A stretch of 64,000 bases of DNA from Phycisphaeraceae bacterium (lineage in GTDB: Bacteria > Planctomycetota > Phycisphaerae > Phycisphaerales > Zrk34), in contig JANQQT010000228.1 of the NCBI GenBank assembly GCA_028284925.1, positions 22,370 to 86,369 on the forward strand. The letters are read 5' to 3'. The notes under the pieces were generated by a model. That model was not told where the DNA came from and did no database searches. It was given only the letters and a program-made list of their open reading frames with translations. Made by a program: the position numbers and the translations under genes. Below are positions 9,248 to 18,472 of this stretch, piece by piece. The first letter of the stretch is position 1, and each line of letters opens with the position of its first letter.

Positions 9248-12223
9248 ATGTTGAACCTAAAGCTCATTTCGTTCATGACCGTCACAATGATTGTGTTGTT
9301 TCCGCTAATACCTGCTTTCACCCAACCATTGCCTGATTTCAAGAACCAGCTTCCTCGCATTAGGCCCCTCTCTACCAAAGAGGCACTCAAGGCCTTCACC
9401 ATCAAGCCAGGCTTCCAAATCCAACTTGTCGCGTCGGAACCCACCGTTGTCGATCCCATTGCCATGTCCTTCGATGCGGACGGTAGATTGTACGTCATTG
9501 AGATGCGCGGTTACTCTGAGCAGAGCAAGGACCTTCTTGGCCGCGTCCGCCTCCTCGAAGATCGAAATGACGACGGCTACTACGAAACCTCCACAGTCTT
9601 TCTGGATAAACTCTCGTGGCCCACGGCCATTGCTTGTTATGATGGCGGCGTGTTCATCGGCGCCGCGCCTGATATCCTTTTTGCCAAGGACACGAATGGT
9701 GACGGAATAGCGGATGTCCGAAAACGCATCTTCACCGGCTTCGGCAAATCCAATGTACAAGGCTTGCTCAATAGCTTTCGTTGGGGGCTCGACAATCGTT
9801 TCCACGCTGCTACCAGCAGCAGTGGTGGCAACATTCGAATACTCGCCAACTCCGGTTCCACCAAGCTCCTCCGTCTTGGAAAACGCGACTTTGCCTTTGA
9901 CCCCAGGACCTTTAAGATCACATCCACCAATGACACAGCCCAGCACGGTATGTCATTCGATGACTGGGGAAAAAAATTTGTCTGTTCCAATTCCAATCAT
10001 CTCCAGATGGTGGTCTTCGATTCGGGATACACCGCGCGCAACACACGCCTCCAAGTACCATCCGCTCGCCTTGCTATTGCCACAGACGGTCGCCAGGCTG
10101 ATGTTTATCGCAAGAGCCGGGTGGAACCCTGGCGCGTCATTCGTACTAAGTTACGCGTTGCCAAAAAAGTACCCGGGCCGATCGAAGGCGGCGGTCGCGC
10201 GGCTGGTTATTTTACAGGTTCCACCGGTATTACCATCGCCCGTTCACCCGCCCTTGGGCCGGATCTCAACGGCTACGCCATCATCGGCGACGTTGGTTCG
10301 AACATCGTCCATCGAAAAAAACTCATATCCAGCGGCCTGACGTTTCGTGGTGAGCGTGTCGACCAGAATTCTGAATTTCTCGCGTCCTCTGATATCTGGT
10401 TTCGCCCGGTTCAATTTGCTAATGGTCCCGATGGCGCTCTCTACATTCTCGACATGTACCGTGAGGTTATTGAACATCCCAAATCCCTTCCGCCGATGCT
10501 CAAAAAGCATCTTGATCTCACGAGCGGCAGTGATCGCGGTCGTATTTGGCGGATTACCGGAAAAGGCGCCAAACATCCGCCTCAGATAAGACTCGATTCT
10601 GTGTCGGTGTCCAAACTTGTTTCTCTTCTTGCACACCCAATTGCATGGTATCGAGAAACCGCCTCGCGCCTCCTCTACGAACGCGCAGATCGGTCCGCGA
10701 TTCCGCTCATCACCAAGCTGGCCGCGAGTTCCGCTAATCCTCTCGCACGCCTCCATGCCTTATACGCTCTTCAGGGTCTCAATGCCCTTAACGAATCCCT
10801 ATTACTCAAATTTCTCGCTGATTCTGATCCCAACGTTCGATGTCATGCGATAAGACAGTGTGAACCCTTCCTATCCCAATCAGTCCTTCTAAGCTCGAAG
10901 CTCCTAACGCTCGTGAAAGACAAAGACATTCGCGTACGGTATCAACTTGCTTTTTCTCTCGGCTACCACAACTCTCCCGCTTCCGACCGTGCATTAGCAA
11001 GGATCTACCACGCCGATGGTCACGACCAATGGGTGCGACTTGCAGTCTTTAGCTCCATTGCCACCCGGGCCGATCAGGTATTACAGAGCTTCATCGCCGG
11101 TCTCGGCCAGAAACCAAGTTCCCGCGAACTAAGCCTTACCCAAAAGCTTGCCCGACAGATTGGCTTTCAAAATCGACCCAACCAGATTGCGGCAGTCCTA
11201 AGTGTTCTTACCGATCCCAAGCAGTCGCCCAACCTCACTTATTCTCTCCTGCGCGGCCTCTCCAAAGGTCTGACCGAAGCTGGATCTACCCTTGCCAATA
11301 CTCTCAAGTCAGACCAGGTCAAAGCCATCTTTGCTCGCCTCATTCGCGACGCACGCGCCGTTGCTCTCGATAGAAAAAGGCCCGCTTCCCAGCGTGTCTC
11401 ATCCATCCAAACTCTTGCCTTGGCTCCCTGGAAGCAAATTAAGACTGACATTGGCGCACTTCTCTCCCCAGATCAACCGGCCTCCATCCAACTCGCCAGT
11501 ATCCGTGCCATGTCACGCTTCAAGTCGCCCCAGCCGGCTAGCCTTATTCTCGATACCTGGCCGGGTCTTACTCCTACGGCACGTTCCGAAGCCATCGAGT
11601 TCCTCCTTTCCCATCCCCATCGTACATCAGCTCTCCTTACACGCATTGAAGCTGGCAAATTTAATCTCTCAGCTCTCGATGCCTCTCGCCGACTTCAACT
11701 CACCGCTCACCCTGACAAAGCTGTGGCCGCTCGTGCTAAAAAAGTCATCACCAATGAAGCGGTCAAACCCCGTGAACAAGTCATCAAGGCATATCTTCCC
11801 GCGCTCAATCTCAAGGCTAATCCAAAACGCGGCAAGACCCAATTTATCGCCATTTGCTCCGCTTGCCATCGTGCCGGGAATGTTGGTCGTGACCTTGGTC
11901 CAAACCTTGCCGCCATGGCTGCCCGCGGTCCGCAAGCCATCCTCATCAACATCCTCGACCCCAATCGCGAGGTCAATCCGCAGTTCGTCAATTACATCAT
12001 TACCCTCAAATCAAGCCAGATCCTTACCGGTATGATCACAAGTGAAAGCGATACCGCCGTTACGCTTGTCCGCGCAGCGGGTGTCACGCAAACCATCCTG
12101 CGCGCCAAGATAAAATCCATTCGATCCACCGGTCTCTCCCTCATGCCAGCGGGACTCGAAGCGGCTCTCAAACCGCAGGATGTCGCGGACCTTATCGCCT
12201 TCATCAACACCTTTAGGAAATAA
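9248..12223 (+). CDS. PVC-type membrane-bound dehydrogenase with HEAT repeats and C-terminal cytochrome c
   Basis: 991 residues. A signal peptide (1-25) leads to a beta-propeller-like dehydrogenase domain (GFQIQLVASEPTVVDPIAMSFDADGRLYVIEM, later NGPDGALYILDMYREVIEHP), about 300 residues of HEAT-like repeats (HPIAWYRETASRLLYERAD and onward), and a terminal cytochrome domain with CSACH at 870-874 followed by GNVGRDLGPNLA. This architecture is widespread in Planctomycetes and Verrucomicrobia and is thought to oxidise a sugar or alcohol in the periplasm and pass electrons to a haem c. The substrate is unknown. It follows the secretion operon in the same direction after 44 bases. Confidence 0.92.
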   Translation: MLNLKLISFMTVTMIVLFPLIPAFTQPLPDFKNQLPRIRPLSTKEALKAFTIKPGFQIQLVASEPTVVDPIAMSFDADGRLYVIEMRGYSEQSKDLLGRVRLLEDRNDDGYYETSTVFLDKLSWPTAIACYDGGVFIGAAPDILFAKDTNGDGIADVRKRIFTGFGKSNVQGLLNSFRWGLDNRFHAATSSSGGNIRILANSGSTKLLRLGKRDFAFDPRTFKITSTNDTAQHGMSFDDWGKKFVCSNSNHLQMVVFDSGYTARNTRLQVPSARLAIATDGRQADVYRKSRVEPWRVIRTKLRVAKKVPGPIEGGGRAAGYFTGSTGITIARSPALGPDLNGYAIIGDVGSNIVHRKKLISSGLTFRGERVDQNSEFLASSDIWFRPVQFANGPDGALYILDMYREVIEHPKSLPPMLKKHLDLTSGSDRGRIWRITGKGAKHPPQIRLDSVSVSKLVSLLAHPIAWYRETASRLLYERADRSAIPLITKLAASSANPLARLHALYALQGLNALNESLLLKFLADSDPNVRCHAIRQCEPFLSQSVLLSSKLLTLVKDKDIRVRYQLAFSLGYHNSPASDRALARIYHADGHDQWVRLAVFSSIATRADQVLQSFIAGLGQKPSSRELSLTQKLARQIGFQNRPNQIAAVLSVLTDPKQSPNLTYSLLRGLSKGLTEAGSTLANTLKSDQVKAIFARLIRDARAVALDRKRPASQRVSSIQTLALAPWKQIKTDIGALLSPDQPASIQLASIRAMSRFKSPQPASLILDTWPGLTPTARSEAIEFLLSHPHRTSALLTRIEAGKFNLSALDASRRLQLTAHPDKAVAARAKKVITNEAVKPREQVIKAYLPALNLKANPKRGKTQFIAICSACHRAGNVGRDLGPNLAAMAARGPQAILINILDPNREVNPQFVNYIITLKSSQILTGMITSESDTAVTLVRAAGVTQTILRAKIKSIRSTGLSLMPAGLEAALKPQDVADLIAFINTFRK

Positions 12224-12278
12224 CAGCACCGATATCTATCTCAATCGTGCGTTATCTCGCGCAAATTTCGCTTTCCAT

Positions 12279-13049
12279 TCACGCCTTCAATATCGACGCA
12301 GCGGCGTCATCGAGATACAACGTCACATTCCCATGTTTCTGCAATACCGAGGCGGGCACGTTCACCGATACTTCGCCCTCCACCGAGTTCCTTACCGCCT
12401 CAGCCTTTCGCTTATCCGGCACAGAACACAGAATGGCCGATGACTTCATGATCTGTAGAATCCCCATGCTGATCGCTTGTGTCGGTACTGCCTCCAACGA
12501 CGGAAACCAACCCTCTCCTAGTTGCTGGCGTCTACACGCCTCATCCAGATCAACCACGATATACGGTGACTCCGTCTCGAAATCAGCCGGCGGATCATTA
12601 AACGCCAAGTGTCCATTCTCTCCTATCCCCACGAATGCCACATCAATCGGATGCTCCAGAATGATCTTTCCTACACGCTCACACTCGGTCTCTACATCCC
12701 CTTCCCCGTTGATGTAATGAAAATCTCTTAACGTCAACCGATCCACAAACCGCTCTTTCAGATAACCCCGAAATGAAGCCGGATGCGTCATTTCAAGTCC
12801 AATATACTCATCCAGATGAAATCCCGTCACGTTCGTCCAGTCGATCCCAGACTCATTAATCAACCCGGCCAGGGTGTGAAACTGACTTGTTCCCGTGGCC
12901 ACGATAATATTCGCGGCTCCTCTTTGCTCAATCGCCTCTCGAATCAGCATGGCACCATCTTTCGCTGCAGCTGCTCCCATCTCTTCCGGTGTCGGGAATT
13001 GCTTTATTTGCATGAGTAAATCCTGTACTGGTTTTGGTTGGTTCGACAT
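12279..13049 (-). CDS. nagB: Glucosamine-6-phosphate deaminase
   Basis: 256 residues. It has [14 protein letters not shown] (phosphate loop), FHLDEYIGL (catalytic Asp/Glu pair), and [21 protein letters not shown] (catalytic His loop), all NagB signatures. NagB converts glucosamine 6-phosphate to fructose 6-phosphate and ammonia. The length matches the bacterial family. It is convergent with the dehydrogenase gene (55 bases apart) and has no nagA neighbour here. The 298 bases upstream form a divergent promoter region shared with the NusG-like gene. Confidence 0.93.
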   Translation of the reverse strand: MSNQPKPVQDLLMQIKQFPTPEEMGAAAAKDGAMLIREAIEQRGAANIIVATGTSQFHTLAGLINESGIDWTNVTGFHLDEYIGLEMTHPASFRGYLKERFVDRLTLRDFHYINGEGDVETECERVGKIILEHPIDVAFVGIGENGHLAFNDPPADFETESPYIVVDLDEACRRQQLGEGWFPSLEAVPTQAISMGILQIMKSSAILCSVPDKRKAEAVRNSVEGEVSVNVPASVLQKHGNVTLYLDDAAASILKA

Positions 13050-13347
13050 GATACGAGATGTTCCATCGATTGTGAACGAACGAAGTACCGATGCTGCAAT
13101 CGATGATGTATCGTTGTGATCTGGCTAAGATATACTGTGTTGTTATCGGAACTGAATCCGTTCCGATGTGCGTGGTTCGGTTCGTTACAGGTATTGCGAA
13201 CGTTCAGCCCGATAAGACACATCTAATTTCGTTTTTTACGCAGGATTTTGATCCGAAACCAATGCCACTGGCAAGTACGTTCGATATAGACACTACGGAT
13301 AGTTGTCGTGATCGTAGCGATGTTGGATGAAAAGGAACAAACCTTAA

Positions 13348-13884
13348 ATGGCTGGGCAAGTCGAATCAGAAATTGTGATTGCAAACCAACTTCCCGATGA
13401 CGGGGAATGGTACCTGTTGCACACGCGCCCGCGCCAGGAGAAACTTCTGGATGCCGATCTCGAAGCGATGGGTATCGGTCGTTTTCTTCCCCTTATCGAA
13501 AAAGTGCAATTCCGCGGTAAACAAAAAACTTCGGCTTTTCTACCGCTCTACTCCGGATATGTTTTCCTTCGGGGAACGCGCGATCAGGCATTTGAAGCCG
13601 ACCGAACCAAGCGTGTTGCCCGGATTATCGAAGTTTCCGACCAGATCGGTCTGCAGTGGGAGCTCGAGAATCTGCATCTTGCCTTGGAAAGAAAAGCCGA
13701 ACTCGACCCGTATCCCTATCTCAGGGAGGGAACACGCGTTGAAGTTAGATCCGGCCCGTTTGAAGGTCTTCAGGGCGTTATCGAAAGGAAGAAGAACGCA
13801 AGTCGTTTGATTTTGCAGATTGATATGCTTGGCAGAGCCATGTCTTTCGAAGTCGAGAGCGCATTGCTCGAGCCAATGGATTAA
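13348..13884 (+). CDS. NusG/RfaH-type specialised transcription antiterminator
   Basis: 178 residues. The N-terminal NGN domain starts at WYLLHTRPRQEKLLDADLEAMGIGRFLP and contains FLPLYSGYVFLRG; the C-terminal KOW domain is GTRVEVRSGPFEGLQGVIERKKN. This is a NusG paralogue rather than core NusG, which sits with secE/rplK in other genomes. Specialised NusG proteins commonly control the polysaccharide operon they precede, and here a UDP-sugar dehydrogenase starts 26 bases downstream, which fits. ATG at 13348 has AAAGGA about 14 bases upstream. Confidence 0.88.
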   Translation: MAGQVESEIVIANQLPDDGEWYLLHTRPRQEKLLDADLEAMGIGRFLPLIEKVQFRGKQKTSAFLPLYSGYVFLRGTRDQAFEADRTKRVARIIEVSDQIGLQWELENLHLALERKAELDPYPYLREGTRVEVRSGPFEGLQGVIERKKNASRLILQIDMLGRAMSFEVESALLEPMD

Positions 13885-13910
13885 TCCAGGTATTACAGGT
13901 GGAGCCTACC

Positions 13911-15308
13911 ATGAGCATCGGAAATAATGACCCCTCGTTCGCAACGGCCGTCGCCGAAGCGCCCCAGCAAGACACGACGCCTTTTACAGGAAGTGATATG
14001 ACGTTAGGACAGAAAATCGAAAGCAAAACAGCGGTTGTGGGCGTTGTAGGTCTTGGATATGTTGGCCTCCCTCTGGGAAGGGCATTCTGCGAAGCTGGAC
14101 TTCGCACAATCGGTTTTGATGTCGACCCTCAGAAAATTGAGGACATTGAAGCCAACCGAAGCTATCTCAAACACATGGGCGATGACTATGTTCTCAAAAT
14201 GAACGAAACCAACAAATTTGAAGCCACGACTGATTTCTCACGCATGGGCGAAGTGGACGCCATTCTCGTTTGTGTTCCTACGCCACTCGGGCAGCATCTT
14301 GAACCGGACCTGAGCTACGTGGAAAAAACGACCGAAGCTATTGCAAAAACACTCCGCAAAGGACAACTTGTCGTTCTGGAGTCCACCACGTTCCCGTCCA
14401 CAACGCGTGGTGTCATGCAGCCTGTACTCGAATCCACGGGCCTCAAGTGTGGGGAGGACTTTTACCTTGCCTATTCACCAGAGCGGGAAGATCCGGGGCG
14501 AAAATCACACAACACACAAACCATTCCCAAACTCGTCGGCGCCACCGGCCCCGAAGGCTGCGATCTCGCCGTCGCTCTCTATCGGCACGCCATATCGGAC
14601 ATTATTCCCGTTGCTTCCGCGGAGGTTGCCGAAGCTGCGAAACTTCTCGAAAATATCTACCGCGCCGTCAATATCGCGCTCGTCAACGAAATGAAGGTTG
14701 TCCTCGAAGCGATGGGTATCAACATCTGGGACGTTGTCGATGCGGCTTCCACCAAACCTTTCGGTTTCCAGGCTTTCTACCCAGGGCCCGGTCTTGGCGG
14801 TCACTGTATTCCCATCGACCCATTCTATCTTACGTGGAAAGCTCATGAAGTTGGGCAACCGACCAAGTTCATCGAGCTTGCCGGTCAGGTCAACCACGCC
14901 ATGCCTGACTACGTTGTCAGCCGTGTAACACTTGCGCTTAACGGTGTAGAAAAGGCCGTCAAAGGCTCGCGGATCCTCGTTCTTGGTCTTGCGTACAAAC
15001 CTGATGTCGACGATGTTCGCGAAAGCCCCAGCTTTGAACTCATCGAACGGCTCGAAGGTCTCGGCGCGGAGGTGGATTACCACGATCCGCATGTTCCCAA
15101 AACACACAAAATGCGACGCCATGACCTTCAGCGGGAGAGCATTGCATGGAGTGAACAGGCTCTTGCAGCGTATGATTGTGTACTCATATCGACTCACCAC
15201 GCCTGGTATGACTGGCAGTTTGTTGCCGATAATGCCAAACTTATCGTCGATACGCGAGGCGTCATGCGCGACGTTTACGGCGATACGCAACACATCGTGA
15301 GGGCATAA
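13911..15308 (+). CDS. Nucleotide-sugar dehydrogenase (UDP-GlcNAc/UDP-hexose type)
   Basis: 465 residues from the ATG at 13911; it has GGTGGAG 6 bases upstream, better than the in-frame GTG at 13899. A Rossmann loop (VGVVGLGYVGLPLGRAF) is followed by CVPTPLG, the central helix (AEAAKLLENIYRAVNIALVNEM) and the catalytic Cys299 in GGHCIPIDPFYL. The C-terminal domain has LGLAYKPDVDDVRESPS. Enzymes of this group oxidise UDP-N-acetylglucosamine or similar sugars to uronic acids for surface polysaccharide. The WbpA/TviB branch is favoured by the SPEREDPG segment. It probably forms an operon with the NusG paralogue. Confidence 0.92.
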   Translation: MSIGNNDPSFATAVAEAPQQDTTPFTGSDMTLGQKIESKTAVVGVVGLGYVGLPLGRAFCEAGLRTIGFDVDPQKIEDIEANRSYLKHMGDDYVLKMNETNKFEATTDFSRMGEVDAILVCVPTPLGQHLEPDLSYVEKTTEAIAKTLRKGQLVVLESTTFPSTTRGVMQPVLESTGLKCGEDFYLAYSPEREDPGRKSHNTQTIPKLVGATGPEGCDLAVALYRHAISDIIPVASAEVAEAAKLLENIYRAVNIALVNEMKVVLEAMGINIWDVVDAASTKPFGFQAFYPGPGLGGHCIPIDPFYLTWKAHEVGQPTKFIELAGQVNHAMPDYVVSRVTLALNGVEKAVKGSRILVLGLAYKPDVDDVRESPSFELIERLEGLGAEVDYHDPHVPKTHKMRRHDLQRESIAWSEQALAAYDCVLISTHHAWYDWQFVADNAKLIVDTRGVMRDVYGDTQHIVRA

Positions 15309-15365
15309 GCCCGACGAAAACATTTTTGTCAAAACCCGACCCCGAACCCAAGACGGATACGACGC

Positions 15366-15773
15366 ATGCGGGACGAATTCAAGACACTCGTTCCTTTCAG
15401 CTTCACAGCCATCATGCTGTGGGCGTCTCTGTTAGTCGGCTGCTCTGCTCCACCAGCCCGCGAAGGCGGATTCCACTCGCCAAACCCGGCGTCTAAACTC
15501 TATGCCATCATCAAGGCGGGTCAGGCACGCGATAAATCTCAGATCCCCGACCTGATCGAGCAACTCAACAGTGATGACATTGCTGTTCGCATGATGGCGA
15601 TCATTGCACTGCGCGAAATTACCGGAAAAGACATGGGCTATCGCTATTACGATTCCCCATTTTCTCGTGATACTGCTATTAAGAAATGGGTCGCAGAATA
15701 CGCATCACCCAGCTCGATAGCGCCTTCCGATGCACCCCCATCGGATTTCGTGACTGGGAAATTCAGCCGTTAG
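15366..15773 (+). CDS. Small lipoprotein with HEAT-like segment
   Basis: 135 residues. The leader (residues 1-25) ends in the lipobox LLVGC, so the mature protein is probably lipid-anchored. The rest contains IPDLIEQLNSDDIAVRMMAIIALREITGKDMGY, a single HEAT-like helical pair, and ends in a Ser/Pro-rich tail. I do not recognise a named family. It lies 57 bases after the dehydrogenase gene and 11 bases before the RsbW-like gene, so it may belong to the partner-switch operon. Confidence 0.75.
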   Translation: MRDEFKTLVPFSFTAIMLWASLLVGCSAPPAREGGFHSPNPASKLYAIIKAGQARDKSQIPDLIEQLNSDDIAVRMMAIIALREITGKDMGYRYYDSPFSRDTAIKKWVAEYASPSSIAPSDAPPSDFVTGKFSR

Positions 15774-15784
15774 ATTTTTTTACC

Positions 15785-16255
15785 ATGACGAGTCAAAATG
15801 ACATCGAAATTTGCGTTCCTTCACAACCACGCTATCTCTGTGTCGTTCGCGCTGCCGTTGGCATGGCTGTCGAGAAGTTCGGTTTCGTTCATGAAGTACG
15901 TCATGCCATACAGCTCGTCGTTGATGAAGCACTGTCGAACATCATTCGTCACGGTTACGATGGCCGCGAGGATGGTCCAATACGCATAAGCCTCCGTGAG
16001 ATTCCCGGCGGTAATGAAAACGATCAGGCCGAAATTCAGATCATCATTGAGGATGAAGCAAAGCAAATCGATCCCAGGCAGATCCAGGGGCGCGAACTTG
16101 ATGACATTCGGCCCGGCGGACTCGGTGTTCACCTCATTAAGGAAATCATGGATGAGGTCACCTATGTTCCCCGCGAAAGGATTGGCATGCGATTAACCAT
16201 GCGAAAGTTCATTGACAAATCTGATCTGGTGCAACAAGAAGGACCTTCCGTATGA
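15785..16255 (+). CDS. RsbW-type anti-sigma/serine kinase (HATPase_c)
   Basis: 156 residues from the ATG at 15785 (an in-frame upstream start at 15686 would overlap the lipoprotein gene). The GHKL ATPase boxes are visible: VVDEALSNIIRHGYD (N box), IEDEAKQIDP (G1) and RPGGLGVHLIKEIMDEV (G2). Such proteins phosphorylate STAS antagonists or bind sigma factors. The next gene, overlapping by 4 bases, is a STAS protein, giving a standard partner-switch pair. No cognate sigma factor or PP2C phosphatase is adjacent. Confidence 0.88.
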   Translation: MTSQNDIEICVPSQPRYLCVVRAAVGMAVEKFGFVHEVRHAIQLVVDEALSNIIRHGYDGREDGPIRISLREIPGGNENDQAEIQIIIEDEAKQIDPRQIQGRELDDIRPGGLGVHLIKEIMDEVTYVPRERIGMRLTMRKFIDKSDLVQQEGPSV

Positions 16256-16596
16256 CTCAACAACCGCTGACTGAAGTTGCCGAGACTCTCTCCGATGGTA
16301 TCGTCGTCTCTATATACGGTGACATTGACCTTCAACGCTCGCCGGACCTCCGCATCGCACTCATCCAACACACCGAAGGCTCACACGGACGTCTCATTGT
16401 CGATCTCACGTCCGTCTCATATATGGATAGCTCAGGCGTGGCCACTCTCGTCGAGGTTCTTCAATACCAATGCCGAAGCGGTGGATCGCTTATTCTCTGT
16501 AATCTCCAACCTAACGTCCAAAGCATTTTTGAAATCTCAAAACTCGATTCCGTCTTCAACATCGTTCCCGATATTGATACCGCACGCACCGCCTAG
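16252..16596 (+). CDS. STAS-domain anti-sigma factor antagonist
   Basis: 114 residues forming a single STAS domain. The phosphorylation loop is VDLTSVSYMDSSGVATLVEVL, with the acceptor Ser in DSSG intact. It would be the substrate of the kinase encoded immediately upstream (ATGA overlap, AGAAGGA ribosome site). STAS domains also occur in MlaB of lipid-transport complexes, and an MlaE gene follows 47 bases later, so a role in Mla transport is an alternative to sigma-factor control. Confidence 0.9.
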   Translation: MTQQPLTEVAETLSDGIVVSIYGDIDLQRSPDLRIALIQHTEGSHGRLIVDLTSVSYMDSSGVATLVEVLQYQCRSGGSLILCNLQPNVQSIFEISKLDSVFNIVPDIDTARTA

Positions 16597-16643
16597 CCGA
16601 TGATCCTTGCAGCAGGATGTACCTCCATCCCGGTGCAAGAAAT

Positions 16644-17483
16644 ATGTCGGACTCTCAAACCAAAAAAACGACTGGCCGAATTGTCGCCCAGGTTACACGC
16701 CTCGGTGGGGCTATCAACGCTTCGCTTGAGTATGTCGGTGGCATGGCGTACATGGCTCTGGATACACTCGTATGGTGTGGTAGAGCGTGGTTTAGAAAAG
16801 GCGTCCGATTCGGTCGCGAAGCACTCTATGGTCAGATTGTGCGCATCGGTGTACGCTCCATCTTTATCATTGCTCTCCTTTGCGCCTGTATTGGCATGAT
16901 CCTCACGCTCCAGATGGCTCCACCGCTTGAAGACTTCGGTCAGAAAGATGTGGTTGCGAATATTGTCGGTGTGGCTGTCCTTCGAGAACTTGGTCCCCTC
17001 ATCAGCGCCATCGTACTCACCGGATTTGCCGGCGCATCCATCGCCGCCGAAATTGGAACCATGGTCGTTGGTGAGGAGATCGAAGCCCTCGAATCCATGG
17101 CACTTAACCCCGTTCGTTTTCTGGTTCTCCCACGCGTCCTTGCTTCCGTTATCAGTCTTACGTTGCTCTGCGTTTTTGGCGATGTCATTGCGATCCTTGC
17201 TTCCGCCGGTGCAAGCTGGCTTATTCTCGACGTTCCGCTTGGTGTTTTCGAATCAAACCTATTGGGTCAGGTAAAACTCTCCGATTTCCTTACCGGCGTA
17301 GGTAAGGCTGCCATTTTCGGTTTCCTTATTGGACTTATCTCCTGCTACAACGGACTCCGCGTCAGCGGCGGTGCAGCCGGCGTCGGTCACGCCACTACAC
17401 TCACGGTTGTGCACTCCATCGTGTCCATCATTGTCGCGGACATGATCTTTACCGCTATCTTCTACATACTCGGCTGGGCATGA
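16644..17483 (+). CDS. mlaE: MlaE-family lipid-transport permease
   Basis: About 279 residues from the ATG at 16644; an in-frame ATG at 16617 would add 9. Five or six membrane helices with the MlaE signatures VLRELGPLISAIVLTGFAGASIAAEIGTMVVGEEIEALESMALNPVRFLV in several parts, and a GLRVSGGAAGVGHATT loop near the end. MlaE is the inner-membrane permease of the ABC system that moves phospholipids between membranes. The ATPase (MlaF) and the MCE protein (MlaD) are not in this window on this strand; only the upstream STAS gene could supply an MlaB-like partner. Confidence 0.88.
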   Translation: MSDSQTKKTTGRIVAQVTRLGGAINASLEYVGGMAYMALDTLVWCGRAWFRKGVRFGREALYGQIVRIGVRSIFIIALLCACIGMILTLQMAPPLEDFGQKDVVANIVGVAVLRELGPLISAIVLTGFAGASIAAEIGTMVVGEEIEALESMALNPVRFLVLPRVLASVISLTLLCVFGDVIAILASAGASWLILDVPLGVFESNLLGQVKLSDFLTGVGKAAIFGFLIGLISCYNGLRVSGGAAGVGHATTLTVVHSIVSIIVADMIFTAIFYILGWA

Positions 17484-17506
17484 TTCACACTACGCTGTGA
17501 AACATC

Positions 17507-18472
17507 TCAACCTGACAGCTCTCGCTGGAACTGTGTCTGCCCATGCCACCGACTCATCGCACGAATCAACGTCATACTACCCAAAGCCAATCCAAACAAA
17601 CCCGCCATCAAGACCGACTCCTCCCACAGCCCTGCCCCCATTAACCAACTCGCATCATAAACAATCAACCACAACAACGCCCATTTCATCATTAATCCCC
17701 CGGCCTTTGCCGTCATTCCTTCGCGTTTCACAATCGATATCGTTAACCACACATAGCCAATTACCGCCAATGCAGGCAGAATCCCGATCCATCCTTTTCC
17801 TTCGATAAATATCCCCTCGCGCCTACCCATCCAGCCCAATACATAAAGCGTCATCATTACCCATGCAATCACCAGCACCCAAATCCCCGCCGCGCTCAGT
17901 CGAGGCCGTTTATCTTCCAGTCGATGGCAAATCGCCGACACGGCTATTACATGCGTCAACGTCAACCAGATCGGCCACCAGAAGCTGAAGGATGGCGCAG
18001 CAATCATCATGTTGGTTGCTCGAATCAGACCAAGCAACAACAGGCCCATTGCCGGGACAAACTTGCCAAAACCGTCATAAAGAATGATCAGCGCCAGGCA
18101 TACAAAACACAAAAACACGCTATGCCCACCCAGCCCCACGCTTGCTCCCAACGCAAGCAAACCCGCCGTTCCTGCCAGCGACACCGCAAGACTCATCGAC
18201 ACACGTCCCGATGGCAATGGCCGCTTTGGGGCGAACGTCTTATCGTGACGCGCACCCAAAATGTCGTTCAACACCATCCCAAACACATACAACCCTCCCG
18301 CAACCCCCATAGTTACAGCCAACATCCCTGTTAACGAAAGCCCATGCTCCATGCTGCCGCCAAACGCGTCAGCGAGGATGACCATAACCCAGATATTCGA
18401 GATAGCCGTAAACACTAACGCAATACGCGACAGTTGTAACACGGGTAAAATTCTGTCCGTAATAAACGACAT
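17507..18472 (-). CDS. UbiA-family prenyltransferase
   Basis: 321 residues with eight or nine predicted membrane helices. The first Asp-rich motif is NDILGARHDKTFAPKRPLPSG, the NDxxD-type prenyl diphosphate site followed by the conserved RPLPSG. A second site near LYDGFGKFVP is reduced compared with the usual DxxxD. The family attaches prenyl chains to aromatic or other acceptors (quinone, haem O, lipids); the acceptor here cannot be told. Planctomycete UbiA paralogues of this kind are often of unknown role. Convergent with mlaE, 23 bases apart; a weak inverted repeat (TTCACA/TGTGAA) fills the gap. Confidence 0.85.
   Translation of the reverse strand: MSFITDRILPVLQLSRIALVFTAISNIWVMVILADAFGGSMEHGLSLTGMLAVTMGVAGGLYVFGMVLNDILGARHDKTFAPKRPLPSGRVSMSLAVSLAGTAGLLALGASVGLGGHSVFLCFVCLALIILYDGFGKFVPAMGLLLLGLIRATNMMIAAPSFSFWWPIWLTLTHVIAVSAICHRLEDKRPRLSAAGIWVLVIAWVMMTLYVLGWMGRREGIFIEGKGWIGILPALAVIGYVWLTISIVKREGMTAKAGGLMMKWALLWLIVYDASWLMGAGLWEESVLMAGLFGLALGSMTLIRAMSRWHGQTQFQRELSG

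Noticed and set aside
14505..15332. 275-codon minus-strand ORF
   Set aside because: Shadow of the nucleotide-sugar dehydrogenase, whose catalytic Cys and Rossmann loop lie on the plus strand.
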